Of a DNA stretch of 64,000 nt, positions 56,917-64,000 are shown piece after piece (position 1 is the stretch's first letter; every line of letters starts with the position of its first letter). Source of the stretch: Mycolicibacterium hodleri (GTDB taxonomy: Bacteria; Actinomycetota; Actinomycetes; Mycobacteriales; Mycobacteriaceae); NCBI RefSeq assembly GCF_006439015.1, contig NZ_RCZG01000006.1, positions 214,608-278,607 on the forward strand. The letters run 5' to 3'. Both the position numbers and the translations under genes were made by a program. The notes under the pieces are model-generated. The model saw only the letters and a program-made list of their open reading frames with translations. It was not told the DNA's origin and did not search any database.

Positions 56917-57275
56917 TCACGTCGGGATCCCGACGGTGAGCGCTGCAACTTGGCCCCCCGACAAGGTCGCGACCACAGCACACGAATCCGGGTCGTAGAC
57001 GTAGTCCGTCGCATTGGTCATGTCGCGCCCGACGTGGTCGTTATAAGGCGCGACGGAATGCGCTGCGGCGATCACGCTTTCGTCGAAGTACATCTGAGCG
57101 GTCAACACGGTTGCCTTGTCGCGGTGCACCTTGAAGTGAATGTGGACGGTTCGCCCGATGTACCAGCCCGGGAAGATGGTGATGAACTGCGCGATACCGG
57201 CGTTGTCGGTGACCTGTGCTCCACGCAAGTAGGTGGCATCGTCGGCAGGGGTGCCCTTCCCACACCTGGCTACGA
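56917..57275 (-). pseudogene. Intradiol ring-cleavage dioxygenase, C-terminal fragment
   Basis: The minus strand keeps the second half of an intradiol dioxygenase: TYLRGAQVTDNAGIAQFITI, then FPGWYIGRTVHIHFKVHRD with the tyrosine and the two iron-binding histidines, and a normal C-terminus (GRDMTNATDYVYD). The first half, which supplies the other iron tyrosine and the substrate pocket, is missing; upstream of about 57275 nothing similar is seen, only 80 nt to the lipase stop. No usable start other than TTG 57228 exists. It is a truncated, inactive gene. Confidence 0.7.
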
Positions 57276-57352
57276 CACCCGATCCTCGCGGATGGTGCTG
57301 TGTGGGTCCTCTGTCAGATGTGCCGGAGATGAGGCCGGTGGCCCGTCCAGTC

Positions 57353-58675
57353 CTATTGGTCCAGGTCCGACAGCGGTAGGCGGTCCACCCGCTGACCGGT
57401 CATTACTCGCGCCGAAATGACGCCCAATCGCAGCATGCCTCGGTAGGTCGACGGATTGAGGGCCGTCGGCCATCTGGTGCGCGCTCGGTTACTCGATGGT
57501 GGTCTTCCCGAGAAGCGATCCCGCAGCCAGCGCAGCGTCATCGGTGCGGACAGCGAGTGCAGGAGCATGTGCTCGCTCAACATGTCGCGGTGGTAGGCGA
57601 CGTCGGTTCCGCCGCCGGCATAGGTGGTGGCCAGCGCATCGATGTCCGTCACCGACACGATGCGGTCATGCACGGCCTGAATCATCAGGACGGGGATGGT
57701 TGGTGCTGCGGTGCCCAGCTTGATGCTGTCGAAGACGTGCTTGACCTCTCGCATGCGCAAGATGTCCTGCAGCGGTAGATCGACCAACCTGTCGATGTCT
57801 TTGCCGATCAGCCTTAGGATGGCCCCGGCGGTCGTCATCTCCTGGATGTCGGTGAGCATTCTTCTGCCCTCGTCGGTCGCGTGGCGTTTGATGATGCGGT
57901 CGAGTTCGGGGTAGACGTGGGACAGGGCTGCGACCACCATTCCCGGTAGACCTGCATAGAAGCTGCCGTTGAGTCGGCGGAACGTATGTCCGAGGTCGCC
58001 GACCGGGGAGCCCAGGACGGCACCAACGACGTTGAGTTCCGGTGCATAGGAAGCGAAGACCTCAGCGGCCCATGCGGTCGCAAGTCCGCCTCCGGAGTAG
58101 CCCCAGAGTCCGATCGGAGCATCGACCGAAAGGTTGAGCTCGTCGAAGTTGAGCGCGGCCCGAAGACCGTCCAGCACGTGGTAGCCCGGTTCGTGCGGCG
58201 CACCCCAGATACCCTCGAGTCCTTCGTGATCGGGGATGCATACCGTCCAACCCTCGGCGAGCGCGGCCGACACGAGCAGTAACTCCAGCTGAGCCAGAGC
58301 CCCGATGGCCTTGGCACCGCGCCGCAGTGCGTATGACGGGAAACAACGACTGGCGACAGCGTCGATCGCGCATTGGTAGGACAGGATGGGTCCCGCACTG
58401 CCGGTCGACCGGTTGGCGGGCACCACCACCGTCGTTGCGGCGGCGGCCGGGTGGCCGTTGAGATTGGTCGAGCGGTACAGCAGCTGGGTCGCCGTCGATC
58501 GTTGCCGTATGCGGCCCAGGAACGCCAGTTCGACGTCACGGGACGCCAGGACGGTCCCTGGTCGGGCGCCTTCGAAGCCTGCCGGCGGGAGGTAGAACGG
58601 GTCGTCACTGGGCAGCAAAGGGAGCGTGCCGCCGCGCAGCGCCTGGTGAGGTCGTGCGCCCATCCATTCGAGCAT
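57353..58675 (-). CDS. Secretory-lipase-family (LIP) esterase
   Basis: A 440-residue alpha/beta hydrolase of the LIP family (Candida-type and mycobacterial). The opening [20 protein letters not shown] is the usual start of the mature domain. The nucleophile elbow is [15 protein letters not shown] with serine at about residue 199. The acid and histidine probably lie in [14 protein letters not shown] and the later [11 protein letters not shown]. No signal peptide is predicted from the N-terminus as read. It is separated from the FadE5-like gene by 50 nt on the same strand. Confidence 0.87.
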   Translation of the reverse strand: MLEWMGARPHQALRGGTLPLLPSDDPFYLPPAGFEGARPGTVLASRDVELAFLGRIRQRSTATQLLYRSTNLNGHPAAAATTVVVPANRSTGSAGPILSYQCAIDAVASRCFPSYALRRGAKAIGALAQLELLLVSAALAEGWTVCIPDHEGLEGIWGAPHEPGYHVLDGLRAALNFDELNLSVDAPIGLWGYSGGGLATAWAAEVFASYAPELNVVGAVLGSPVGDLGHTFRRLNGSFYAGLPGMVVAALSHVYPELDRIIKRHATDEGRRMLTDIQEMTTAGAILRLIGKDIDRLVDLPLQDILRMREVKHVFDSIKLGTAAPTIPVLMIQAVHDRIVSVTDIDALATTYAGGGTDVAYHRDMLSEHMLLHSLSAPMTLRWLRDRFSGRPPSSNRARTRWPTALNPSTYRGMLRLGVISARVMTGQRVDRLPLSDLDQ

Positions 58676-58725
58676 GCTTGACGTGGAAGGTGTTCGCTAT
58701 GTCGCGGAGAGCGAATACCGTTGCG

Positions 58726-60555
58726 TCACAACGCGTCCTCGCCAACGGTCATGATGTCGTCGTCCAGGTTCGCCAACACCGATCGCGTGGCGGTCAGGTT
58801 CGGCAACACATTGCGGGCGAAGAACTGCGCCACCGCGACCTTGCCTCGATAAAACGCGGCGTCCGACGGATCGCCGTCCAGCGCGGCCAACGCTATTTCG
58901 GCGTGGTGCAACAGTTGCCATCCGATGAGCAGGTCTCCGACGGCCATCAGCAGCTGCACCGAGCCCAGCCCGACCTTGTAGAGCTCGGTCACGTCGTCTT
59001 GAGCAGCGATCAAGTACTGCGTCAGGGTGGCCACCATGGTCTGAACGTCCCCGAGCGCGGTAAGCAGTAAGGCACGCTCCCCCTTGATCCGGGCGTCGCC
59101 GCGCTCGTCGTCGATGAATGACTGAATCTGCTCGGCCACGTGGGCCAGCGCGACGCCCCGGTCCCGGACGATCTTGCGGAAGAAGAAGTCCTGCGCCTGG
59201 ATGGCGGTGGTGCCCTCGTACAGCGAATCGATCTTCGCGTCGCGGATGTACTGCTCGATCGGATAGTCCTGCAGGAATCCCGAGCCGCCCAGGGTCTGCA
59301 GCGATTCGGTCAACATCTCGTACGCCCGCTCCGAGCCCACACCCTTGACGATCGGGAGCAGCAGATCGTTGACCCGACGGGCCAACTCCGGGTCGGCGCC
59401 GGAAACCCGCCGGGCGAGGTCGGCGTCCTGATGCGCCGCGGTGTACATGTACACCGCGCGTAGACCCTCCGAGTAGGCCTTCTGCAGGAACAGGCTACGG
59501 CGGACGTCGGGGTGCCCGATGATCGTCACCTTCGGAGCCGTCTTGTCGGTCATCTGGGTCAGGTCGGCGCCCTGCACACGGGTCTTCGCATAATCCAGGG
59601 CATTGAGGTAGCCGGTGGACAGCGTGCCGATTGCCTTGGTGCCGACCGTCATCCGAGCATGCTCGATGACGTCGAACATCTGCGCGATGCCGTCATGCAC
59701 GCCGCCGACCAACCAGCCGACCGCCGGTGTGCCGTGCTGCCCGAAGGACAGTTCACACGTCGCTGACCCCTTGAGGCCCATCTTGTGTTCCACGTTGGTG
59801 ACGAACGCGCCGTTGCGCTCACCCAATCGACCGGTGCCGCCGTCGAAGTGAAACTTCGGCACGAAGAACAGCGACAACCCCTTGGTGCCCACGCAGGCAC
59901 CGTCGGGGCGGGCCAACACCAGGTGGAAGATGTTCTCGAACAGGTCCCCGGAGTCCGCGCCGGTGATGAACCGCTTGACCCCATCGAGGTGCCAGGATCC
60001 GTCGGTCTGCTCGACGGCCTTGGTGCGCGCGGCGCCGACGTCGGAGCCTGCGTCGGGTTCGGTCAGCACCATGGTGGCGCCCCACCTCCGGCTGGCGGCG
60101 ATCTGCGCCCACCGCTTCTGCTCATCAGTTCCGTTGGCGTACAGGATGTCGGCCATCGACGACCCCAGCCAGTAGAAGTGCACCGCCGGGTTGGCCCCGA
60201 GGAACATCTCGTGCACCGCCCAAAACAAGGCCCGCGGCGCGGGTGTACCGCCGATGGCGGGGCTGGTGCTGAGCCGGTCCCACTCCCCCTCGATCGCCGC
60301 ATGCAGTGATCGGGTCACCGATTCCGGCAACGTCACCGCGTGGGTCTGGGGGTCGAACGTCGGCGGGTTGCGGTCCGCATCGGCGAAACTGTCGGCATAC
60401 GGGCCCTCGGTGACCCGCCGAGCCTCGGCGAGGATCGCGCGCACCAGCTCGGCGTCGAGGTCGCCGTAGGCGCCCGCTTGCAAGACGTCACATAGCCCGA
60501 GGACCTCGAGCAGGTTGAATTCGAGATCGCGAACGTTGCTCATGTAATGACCCAC
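58726..60555 (-). CDS. FadE5-like long acyl-CoA dehydrogenase
   Basis: A 609-residue dehydrogenase of the long type with an extra C-terminal domain, close to M. tuberculosis FadE5. [56 protein letters not shown] and [20 protein letters not shown] (catalytic Glu) are all present. GTG 60555 is chosen because AAGGAG is 6 nt upstream and the resulting [10 protein letters not shown] mirrors the FadE5 opening. FadE5 oxidises a broad range of acyl-CoAs; the paralogue here is in an accessory block with its own TetR regulator 13 nt upstream. Confidence 0.93.
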   Translation of the reverse strand: MGHYMSNVRDLEFNLLEVLGLCDVLQAGAYGDLDAELVRAILAEARRVTEGPYADSFADADRNPPTFDPQTHAVTLPESVTRSLHAAIEGEWDRLSTSPAIGGTPAPRALFWAVHEMFLGANPAVHFYWLGSSMADILYANGTDEQKRWAQIAASRRWGATMVLTEPDAGSDVGAARTKAVEQTDGSWHLDGVKRFITGADSGDLFENIFHLVLARPDGACVGTKGLSLFFVPKFHFDGGTGRLGERNGAFVTNVEHKMGLKGSATCELSFGQHGTPAVGWLVGGVHDGIAQMFDVIEHARMTVGTKAIGTLSTGYLNALDYAKTRVQGADLTQMTDKTAPKVTIIGHPDVRRSLFLQKAYSEGLRAVYMYTAAHQDADLARRVSGADPELARRVNDLLLPIVKGVGSERAYEMLTESLQTLGGSGFLQDYPIEQYIRDAKIDSLYEGTTAIQAQDFFFRKIVRDRGVALAHVAEQIQSFIDDERGDARIKGERALLLTALGDVQTMVATLTQYLIAAQDDVTELYKVGLGSVQLLMAVGDLLIGWQLLHHAEIALAALDGDPSDAAFYRGKVAVAQFFARNVLPNLTATRSVLANLDDDIMTVGEDAL

Positions 60556-60568
60556 GGGGAACTCCTTC

Positions 60569-61222
60569 TTAGAGTGAAGCTGACGGGTTTTGGGCGTCGC
60601 TGAAGTCGCCGGGCTCGCACCGGCCGAGCGAACGGATGACGACACTGACGATGGCGGGAACGACGGCGGCGTCGGTGGCGCCGCGGGTCAGGGGCAAGAC
60701 GAGGGCCTCCGCAATCGCGCCTACCGCGCACGCGGCGGTGAGGGACGTGTCCTGCGGCGGAATCTCGCAGCAGACCACGGCGTCGTCGATGGCTACCGCG
60801 AGGGCGTCACGAAATGTACGGCGAAAGAACAGGCGCTCGGTGTCGACCTGCGGATCCACGGGCTCGGCCAGCAGCGCGTAGGCCAACGTAGGGGCGCTCA
60901 GCACCCGCTCGGCAAAGCCCTGGACCGCTGCGGCCAGCGCGTCCACACCGCTGTGGGACCGCGCCCATGCTGCATCGCGCGCCGCCTCCAGCGCGGCGAC
61001 CTCCTGATTGGACACGAGTCGAAAGACCTCGGTGAACAGTTCGCCCTTGTTGGCGAAATGCCGGTATACCGTTCCGGTCCCGATGCCCGCGTGCGACGCG
61101 ACCGCCGCGATGGAACAGCCGCCGTAGCCATGCCGGGCTACCATGTCGATCGCGCTGGTCACGATCCTCTGGCGGAGCGCGTCCAGGCGATCTTGCACGG
61201 CGGGCGTGCGACGGTAGGCCAC
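60569..61222 (-). CDS. TetR-family transcriptional regulator
   Basis: A TetR protein of about 217 residues with helix-turn-helix [20 protein letters not shown] at about residues 37-56 and an SbtR-like C-terminal domain ([18 protein letters not shown]). The possible upstream ATG 61252 sits inside a palindrome, so GTG 61222 is chosen; TTG 61228 is another option. It is immediately upstream of the FadE5-like gene and likely controls it. Confidence 0.85.
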   Translation of the reverse strand: MAYRRTPAVQDRLDALRQRIVTSAIDMVARHGYGGCSIAAVASHAGIGTGTVYRHFANKGELFTEVFRLVSNQEVAALEAARDAAWARSHSGVDALAAAVQGFAERVLSAPTLAYALLAEPVDPQVDTERLFFRRTFRDALAVAIDDAVVCCEIPPQDTSLTAACAVGAIAEALVLPLTRGATDAAVVPAIVSVVIRSLGRCEPGDFSDAQNPSASL

Positions 61223-61237
61223 AAGCAAAGAGTGAAC

Positions 61238-61256
61238 ACCAATTCCGATCATTGGT
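61238..61256. promoter_or_regulatory. TetR operator candidate upstream of the FadE5-like operon
   Basis: ACCAAT and ATTGGT arms flank a 7-nt centre (TCCGATC), a 19-bp interrupted palindrome just upstream of the chosen TetR start. Such a site would give autoregulation and control of the FadE5-like gene. Confidence 0.5.
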
Positions 61257-61500
61257 CAAAAGATGCGAATGGCCATTCCGTTGTTCGCAGGACACAGGTG
61301 ACTCCGGGACACGCAGCTGGGGCTGTGACTGCGGCCTCGCGTCATACGAAAGGAGGCCGGGACCTTCACGGGTGTCGAACCGGGTTGGGCCTGTCTGTGG
61401 CGGTGCGGCAGGCCTGCGACGGTCCACGACCAAGCCAACCCACCACCTTGATGTCGTTTTTCCGCTAGTTATCTCGGCGCCCACGTGTCATCGTCGAAGC

Positions 61501-63000
61501 ATGCACGAGGATTTCGATCGCTGTTACCGGGCCGTCCAGTCCAAGGACGCCCGTTTCGACGGTTGGTTCGTCACGGCCGTGCTGACCACGGGGATCTATT
61601 GCAGACCCAGCTGCCCCGTACGTCCGCCATTTGCCCGCAACGTTCGGTTCTACCCCACTGCGGCAGCCGCCCAGAGAGAGGGATTTCGGGCCTGCAAACG
61701 CTGCAGGCCCGACGCCTCCCCCGGATCGCCCGAATGGAACGTCCGCAGTGACGTCGTCGCCCGCGCCATGCGACTGATCGCAGACGGCACCGTCGACCGC
61801 GACGGGGTGACCGGCCTCGCGGCCCGCATCGGATACACCACCCGCCAACTCGAACGGCTCTTGCAGGCCGAAGTCGGCGCGAACCCCCTCGCCCTGGCGC
61901 GCGCCCAGCGCACGCAGACCGCGCGGGTGCTCATCGAGACAACGGATCTGCCGTTCGCTGACGTGGCGTTCGCCTCTGGGTTCTCCAGCATTCGCCAGTT
62001 CAACGACACCATCATGGCCGTGACCGCGCTGACGCCGACGGCCCTCCGACAGCGTGCGAGAGCGCGTTTCGGCCCGGGTGACACGACGGGGTCGGGCGTG
62101 GTGACCCTGCGCTTGCCGGTTCGCATGCCCTTCGCCTACGAGGGCTTGTTCGGCCATCTCGCAGCAAGCGCAGTTCCCGGCGTCGAAGAATTCCGCGATG
62201 ACGCCTACCGCCGAACGTTGAGACTTCCGTCGGGCAACGGCATCGTCAGCCTGACGCCGAAGCCTGATCACGTTCACTGCGAGCTCGCGCTCGACGACTT
62301 CCGCGACCTGGCGACCGCGATTGCCAGGTGCCGTCGGCTTCTCGATCTGGACGCCGACCCCGAAGCGGTCATCGACGTACTCAGCTGGGACGGTCAGTTC
62401 GCCGCACTGGTCGCGAAGGCTCCTGGGCAACGCATCCCCCGCACGGTCGACGAATCGGAGTTGGCACTGCGCGTCGTCATCGGGCAACAGATCTCGGTGA
62501 AGGCGACAAGGACGCACGCTGGACGTCTCGCGAAGGCTTACGGATCGCCCATCCAAGACCCCAAAGGTGCTCTCACACATGTGTTCCCGAGCGTTGAACA
62601 GCTCGCAGACCTAGACCCGGCCCACATCGCCTTCCCCAAGTCCCGCCAGCGGACGTTCATGGGTTTGATCCGCGCGCTCGCCTCGGGGGACGTCATTCTG
62701 GATCCGGGTTGCGACTGGAACCGTGCCCGTCAACAACTGCTCGCGCTGCCCGGTGTCGGACCGTGGACCGCAGAAGTGATCGCGATGCGCGGACTCGGCG
62801 ATCCGGACGCGTTTCCCGTCACCGATCTCGGTGTGCTCGCCGCGGCGAAGATAGTCGGTCTGCCCGCAGATCCGCGCGCCCTGACGGAACACAGTGGTCG
62901 CTGGCGACCGTGGCGGGCCTATGCCACTCAACATCTTTGGACGGCTCTCGACCACGACGTCAACAACTGGCCGCCCAAGCCGGCCGCGAAGGAGAAGTGA
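61501..63000 (+). CDS. alkA: Ada-AlkA fusion: methylphosphotriester sensor and 3-methyladenine DNA glycosylase
   Basis: A 499-residue fusion as in Rv1317c. Residues about 1-75 are the Ada zinc domain with four cysteines (GIYCRPSCPVRPP and ACKRC), in which one takes the methyl group. Residues about 80-190 are an AraC-type helix-turn-helix pair (FASGFSSIRQFNDTI). Residues about 200-495 are AlkA with the helix-hairpin-helix LLALPGVGPWTAEVIAMRGL and the catalytic aspartate in FPVTDLGV. So damage sensing, gene activation and base excision lie in one chain. It is followed by ogt with overlapping stop/start. Confidence 0.95.
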   Translation: MHEDFDRCYRAVQSKDARFDGWFVTAVLTTGIYCRPSCPVRPPFARNVRFYPTAAAAQREGFRACKRCRPDASPGSPEWNVRSDVVARAMRLIADGTVDRDGVTGLAARIGYTTRQLERLLQAEVGANPLALARAQRTQTARVLIETTDLPFADVAFASGFSSIRQFNDTIMAVTALTPTALRQRARARFGPGDTTGSGVVTLRLPVRMPFAYEGLFGHLAASAVPGVEEFRDDAYRRTLRLPSGNGIVSLTPKPDHVHCELALDDFRDLATAIARCRRLLDLDADPEAVIDVLSWDGQFAALVAKAPGQRIPRTVDESELALRVVIGQQISVKATRTHAGRLAKAYGSPIQDPKGALTHVFPSVEQLADLDPAHIAFPKSRQRTFMGLIRALASGDVILDPGCDWNRARQQLLALPGVGPWTAEVIAMRGLGDPDAFPVTDLGVLAAAKIVGLPADPRALTEHSGRWRPWRAYATQHLWTALDHDVNNWPPKPAAKEK

Positions 63001-63503
63001 TGAACACCGTGTACTACCGCACCGTTGACAGCCCCGTCGGCCCACTCACGCTGGCCGGCGCCAACGGCCGGTTGCGCCACTTGCGAATGGTCGACCAGAC
63101 CTACGAACCCAGCCGCGAAGGCTGGCAAGCCGACGATGCGATGTTCGACGATGCGGTCGAGCAATTGGAGGCGTACTTCTCCGGTGATCTCGTCGACTTC
63201 GACCTGGAGCTCGACATGGTCGGTACGGAGTTCCAGCGTCGCGTGTGGGCCGCCTTGGTCACCATCCCGTACGGCGAAACGCGTTCCTACGGCGCGATCG
63301 CTGCGCAGATCGGATCGCCGGGCGCATCCCGAGCCGTCGGATTGGCGAATGGCCACAACCCAGTCGGAATCATCGTGCCGTGCCATCGCGTCATCGGCGC
63401 CAACGGCAGCCTGACGGGTTACGGCGGTGGACTGAATCGAAAGGAGCAATTACTCGAAATGGAAAAGAATCGCACGTTTCCCGTCGCGACTCTATTCGAC
63501 TGA
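63000..63503 (+). CDS. ogt: Methylated-DNA--protein cysteine methyltransferase
   Basis: A 167-residue O6-alkylguanine repair protein. The acceptor cysteine is in IIVPCHRVIGANGSLTGYGG (about residue 125), and RSYGAIAAQIGSPGASRAVG forms the DNA-recognition helix with the arginine finger. The ATG overlaps the alkA stop by one base (TGATG), with AAGGAGA at 62989-62995, so the two repair proteins are made together and are probably induced by the Ada part of AlkA. Confidence 0.95.
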   Translation: MNTVYYRTVDSPVGPLTLAGANGRLRHLRMVDQTYEPSREGWQADDAMFDDAVEQLEAYFSGDLVDFDLELDMVGTEFQRRVWAALVTIPYGETRSYGAIAAQIGSPGASRAVGLANGHNPVGIIVPCHRVIGANGSLTGYGGGLNRKEQLLEMEKNRTFPVATLFD

Positions 63504-63530
63504 CAATTCGGGGAAAACATACGAAAATGC

Positions 63531-63562
63531 CTGAGGCCCCCAATAGGAATTGGGGGCCTCAG
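63531..63562 (-). terminator. Intrinsic terminator of the rRNA operon
   Basis: CTGAGGCCCCCAAT and ATTGGGGGCCTCAG form a perfect 14-bp stem with an AGGA loop. Reading on the minus strand after 5S, it is followed by the T-rich GCATTTTCGTATGTTTT. It may also serve as the end signal for ogt from the other side. Confidence 0.85.
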
Positions 63563-63573
63563 GGCTTAAAGGG

Positions 63574-63688
63574 TGTTCGGCGGTGTCCTACTTTTCCGCC
63601 CGTGTGGGCAGTATCATTGGCGCTGGTAGGCTTAGCTTCCGGGTTCGGGATGGGTCCGGGCGTTTCCCTGCCGCTGTTGCCGCCGTAA
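63574..63688 (-). rRNA. rrf: 5S ribosomal RNA
   Basis: The minus strand from 63688 reads TTACGGCGGCAACAGCGGCA and ends CCGCCGAACA, with internal CCATCCCGAACCCGGAAGCTAAG characteristic of 5S. Length 115 nt. Ends pair as expected (GGCGG/CCGCC). It is the last gene of the rRNA operon, next to ogt as in M. tuberculosis. Confidence 0.96.
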
Positions 63689-63814
63689 CTCTATTTTATT
63701 TTCAGCCCCGGTGTTATTTGGTGGTGGGGTGTGGTCTGTTCGATTCTTGGTGTGGATTCGTGGTTGCGAGGTCAGTTGTGGTGTTACACGTTTTTAGCCC
63801 AATGGGTTTTCTTT

Positions 63815-64000
63815 TTGGGTGTGTGTAAGTTTTCGGCCGGTTAGTGCCAGTTCCCTGCGACTATTACTAGTCTTCTAGGTCTGGTCTATCGATCCCGTGG
63901 TCTGCGGGGGGCCTTATCCCACTTGATGGGTGAGAAACCTGGTCTTGGAAGAGGTTTCCCGCTTAGATGCTTTCAGCGGTTATCCTGTCCGAACGTAGCT
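63815..64000 (-). rRNA. rrl: 23S ribosomal RNA, 3' end (partial)
   Basis: The minus strand entering from the right edge carries late 23S sequence: the GGATAACCGCTGAAAGCATC block, GACTAGTAATAGTCGCAGG and ACTAACCGGCCGAAAACTTAC, the conserved 3' terminal region that pairs with the 5' end of the molecule. The exact 3' end is uncertain by about 10 nt. The spacer to 5S (about 63689-63814) is AT-richer and holds no gene. Confidence 0.9.

Overview
The window looks like chromosome of a fast-growing mycobacterium (Mycolicibacterium-type). It is GC-rich with many GTG starts and ATGA/GTGA start-stop overlaps. From about 24.5 kb to the end, the gene order is recognisably that of the M. tuberculosis segment Rv1316c-Rv1343c as remembered (ogt, alkA, cyclase, nucS, Rv1322-like, methylmalonyl-CoA epimerase, fadA4, Rv1324-like, glgB, glgE, dinG, pncB, clpS, DUF2017, DmpA-like peptidase, rhomboid, Rv1339-like, rph, rdgB, DUF3817, lprD-like). 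The window runs off the right edge into an rRNA operon on the minus strand (5S, then the 3' end of 23S). All family calls are by eye from motifs; no database search was run.

Layout. 0-22 kb is an accessory lipid/ring catabolism region. It holds an internally deleted SDR remnant, an acyl-CoA synthetase with a small partner, a DedA protein, and a GntR/FCD regulator facing four end-to-end overlapping acyl-CoA dehydrogenase genes (two large/small pairs). After these come an MpaB-like oxygenase and an SDR, then SnoaL, sulfotransferase, DUF1214, two SDRs (one of the mycofactocin-coupled type), a ketosteroid-dehydrogenase-like flavoprotein and a third SDR. A large flippase-like/kinase-like membrane protein, an SRPBCC protein and a sulfatase close the block. 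22-24.6 kb is a junction zone: a mycothiol-type DinB protein, a TetR gene with a palindromic operator facing a decayed NAD(P)-binding oxidoreductase, tRNA-Leu(UAG), and a free-standing LAGLIDADG-type gene butting into the lprD-like gene.

24.6-49 kb is the conserved core: RNA and nucleotide housekeeping (rph, rdgB), a cyclic-nucleotide phosphodiesterase of the Rv1339 type, rhomboid, clpS, NAD salvage (pncB), DNA repair (dinG, nucS) and alpha-glucan synthesis (glgE-glgB). It also holds propionate/lipid genes (fadA4, epimerase) and a membrane adenylate cyclase. Two expected gene sets are absent from their usual places: murI/cysM/cysO/mec next to the rhomboid, and glgP between dinG and glgE. The latter place holds a zinc metalloprotease lipoprotein, an MspA-type porin and a Vgb-like propeller.

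49-61.5 kb is a second accessory block placed between the cyclase and alkA, close to the rRNA operon. It contains glutaminase, a decayed secreted-protein N-terminus, a tautomerase, a TetR/acyl-CoA dehydrogenase pair, SDR and enoyl-CoA hydratase, an intradiol dioxygenase fragment, a secretory-type lipase and a FadE5-like dehydrogenase with its TetR regulator. alkA (Ada-AlkA fusion) and ogt then restore the core order, followed by the rRNA terminator, 5S and 23S.

The most notable items are a transporter fused to a MarR-like winged helix with a MarR-like palindrome just upstream of its start, several recent gene deaths (SDR, NAD-binding protein, secreted protein, intradiol dioxygenase), probable non-standard starts for dinG (ACG) and rdgB (CTG), and paired acyl-CoA dehydrogenases in which only the small subunits keep a plausible catalytic glutamate.
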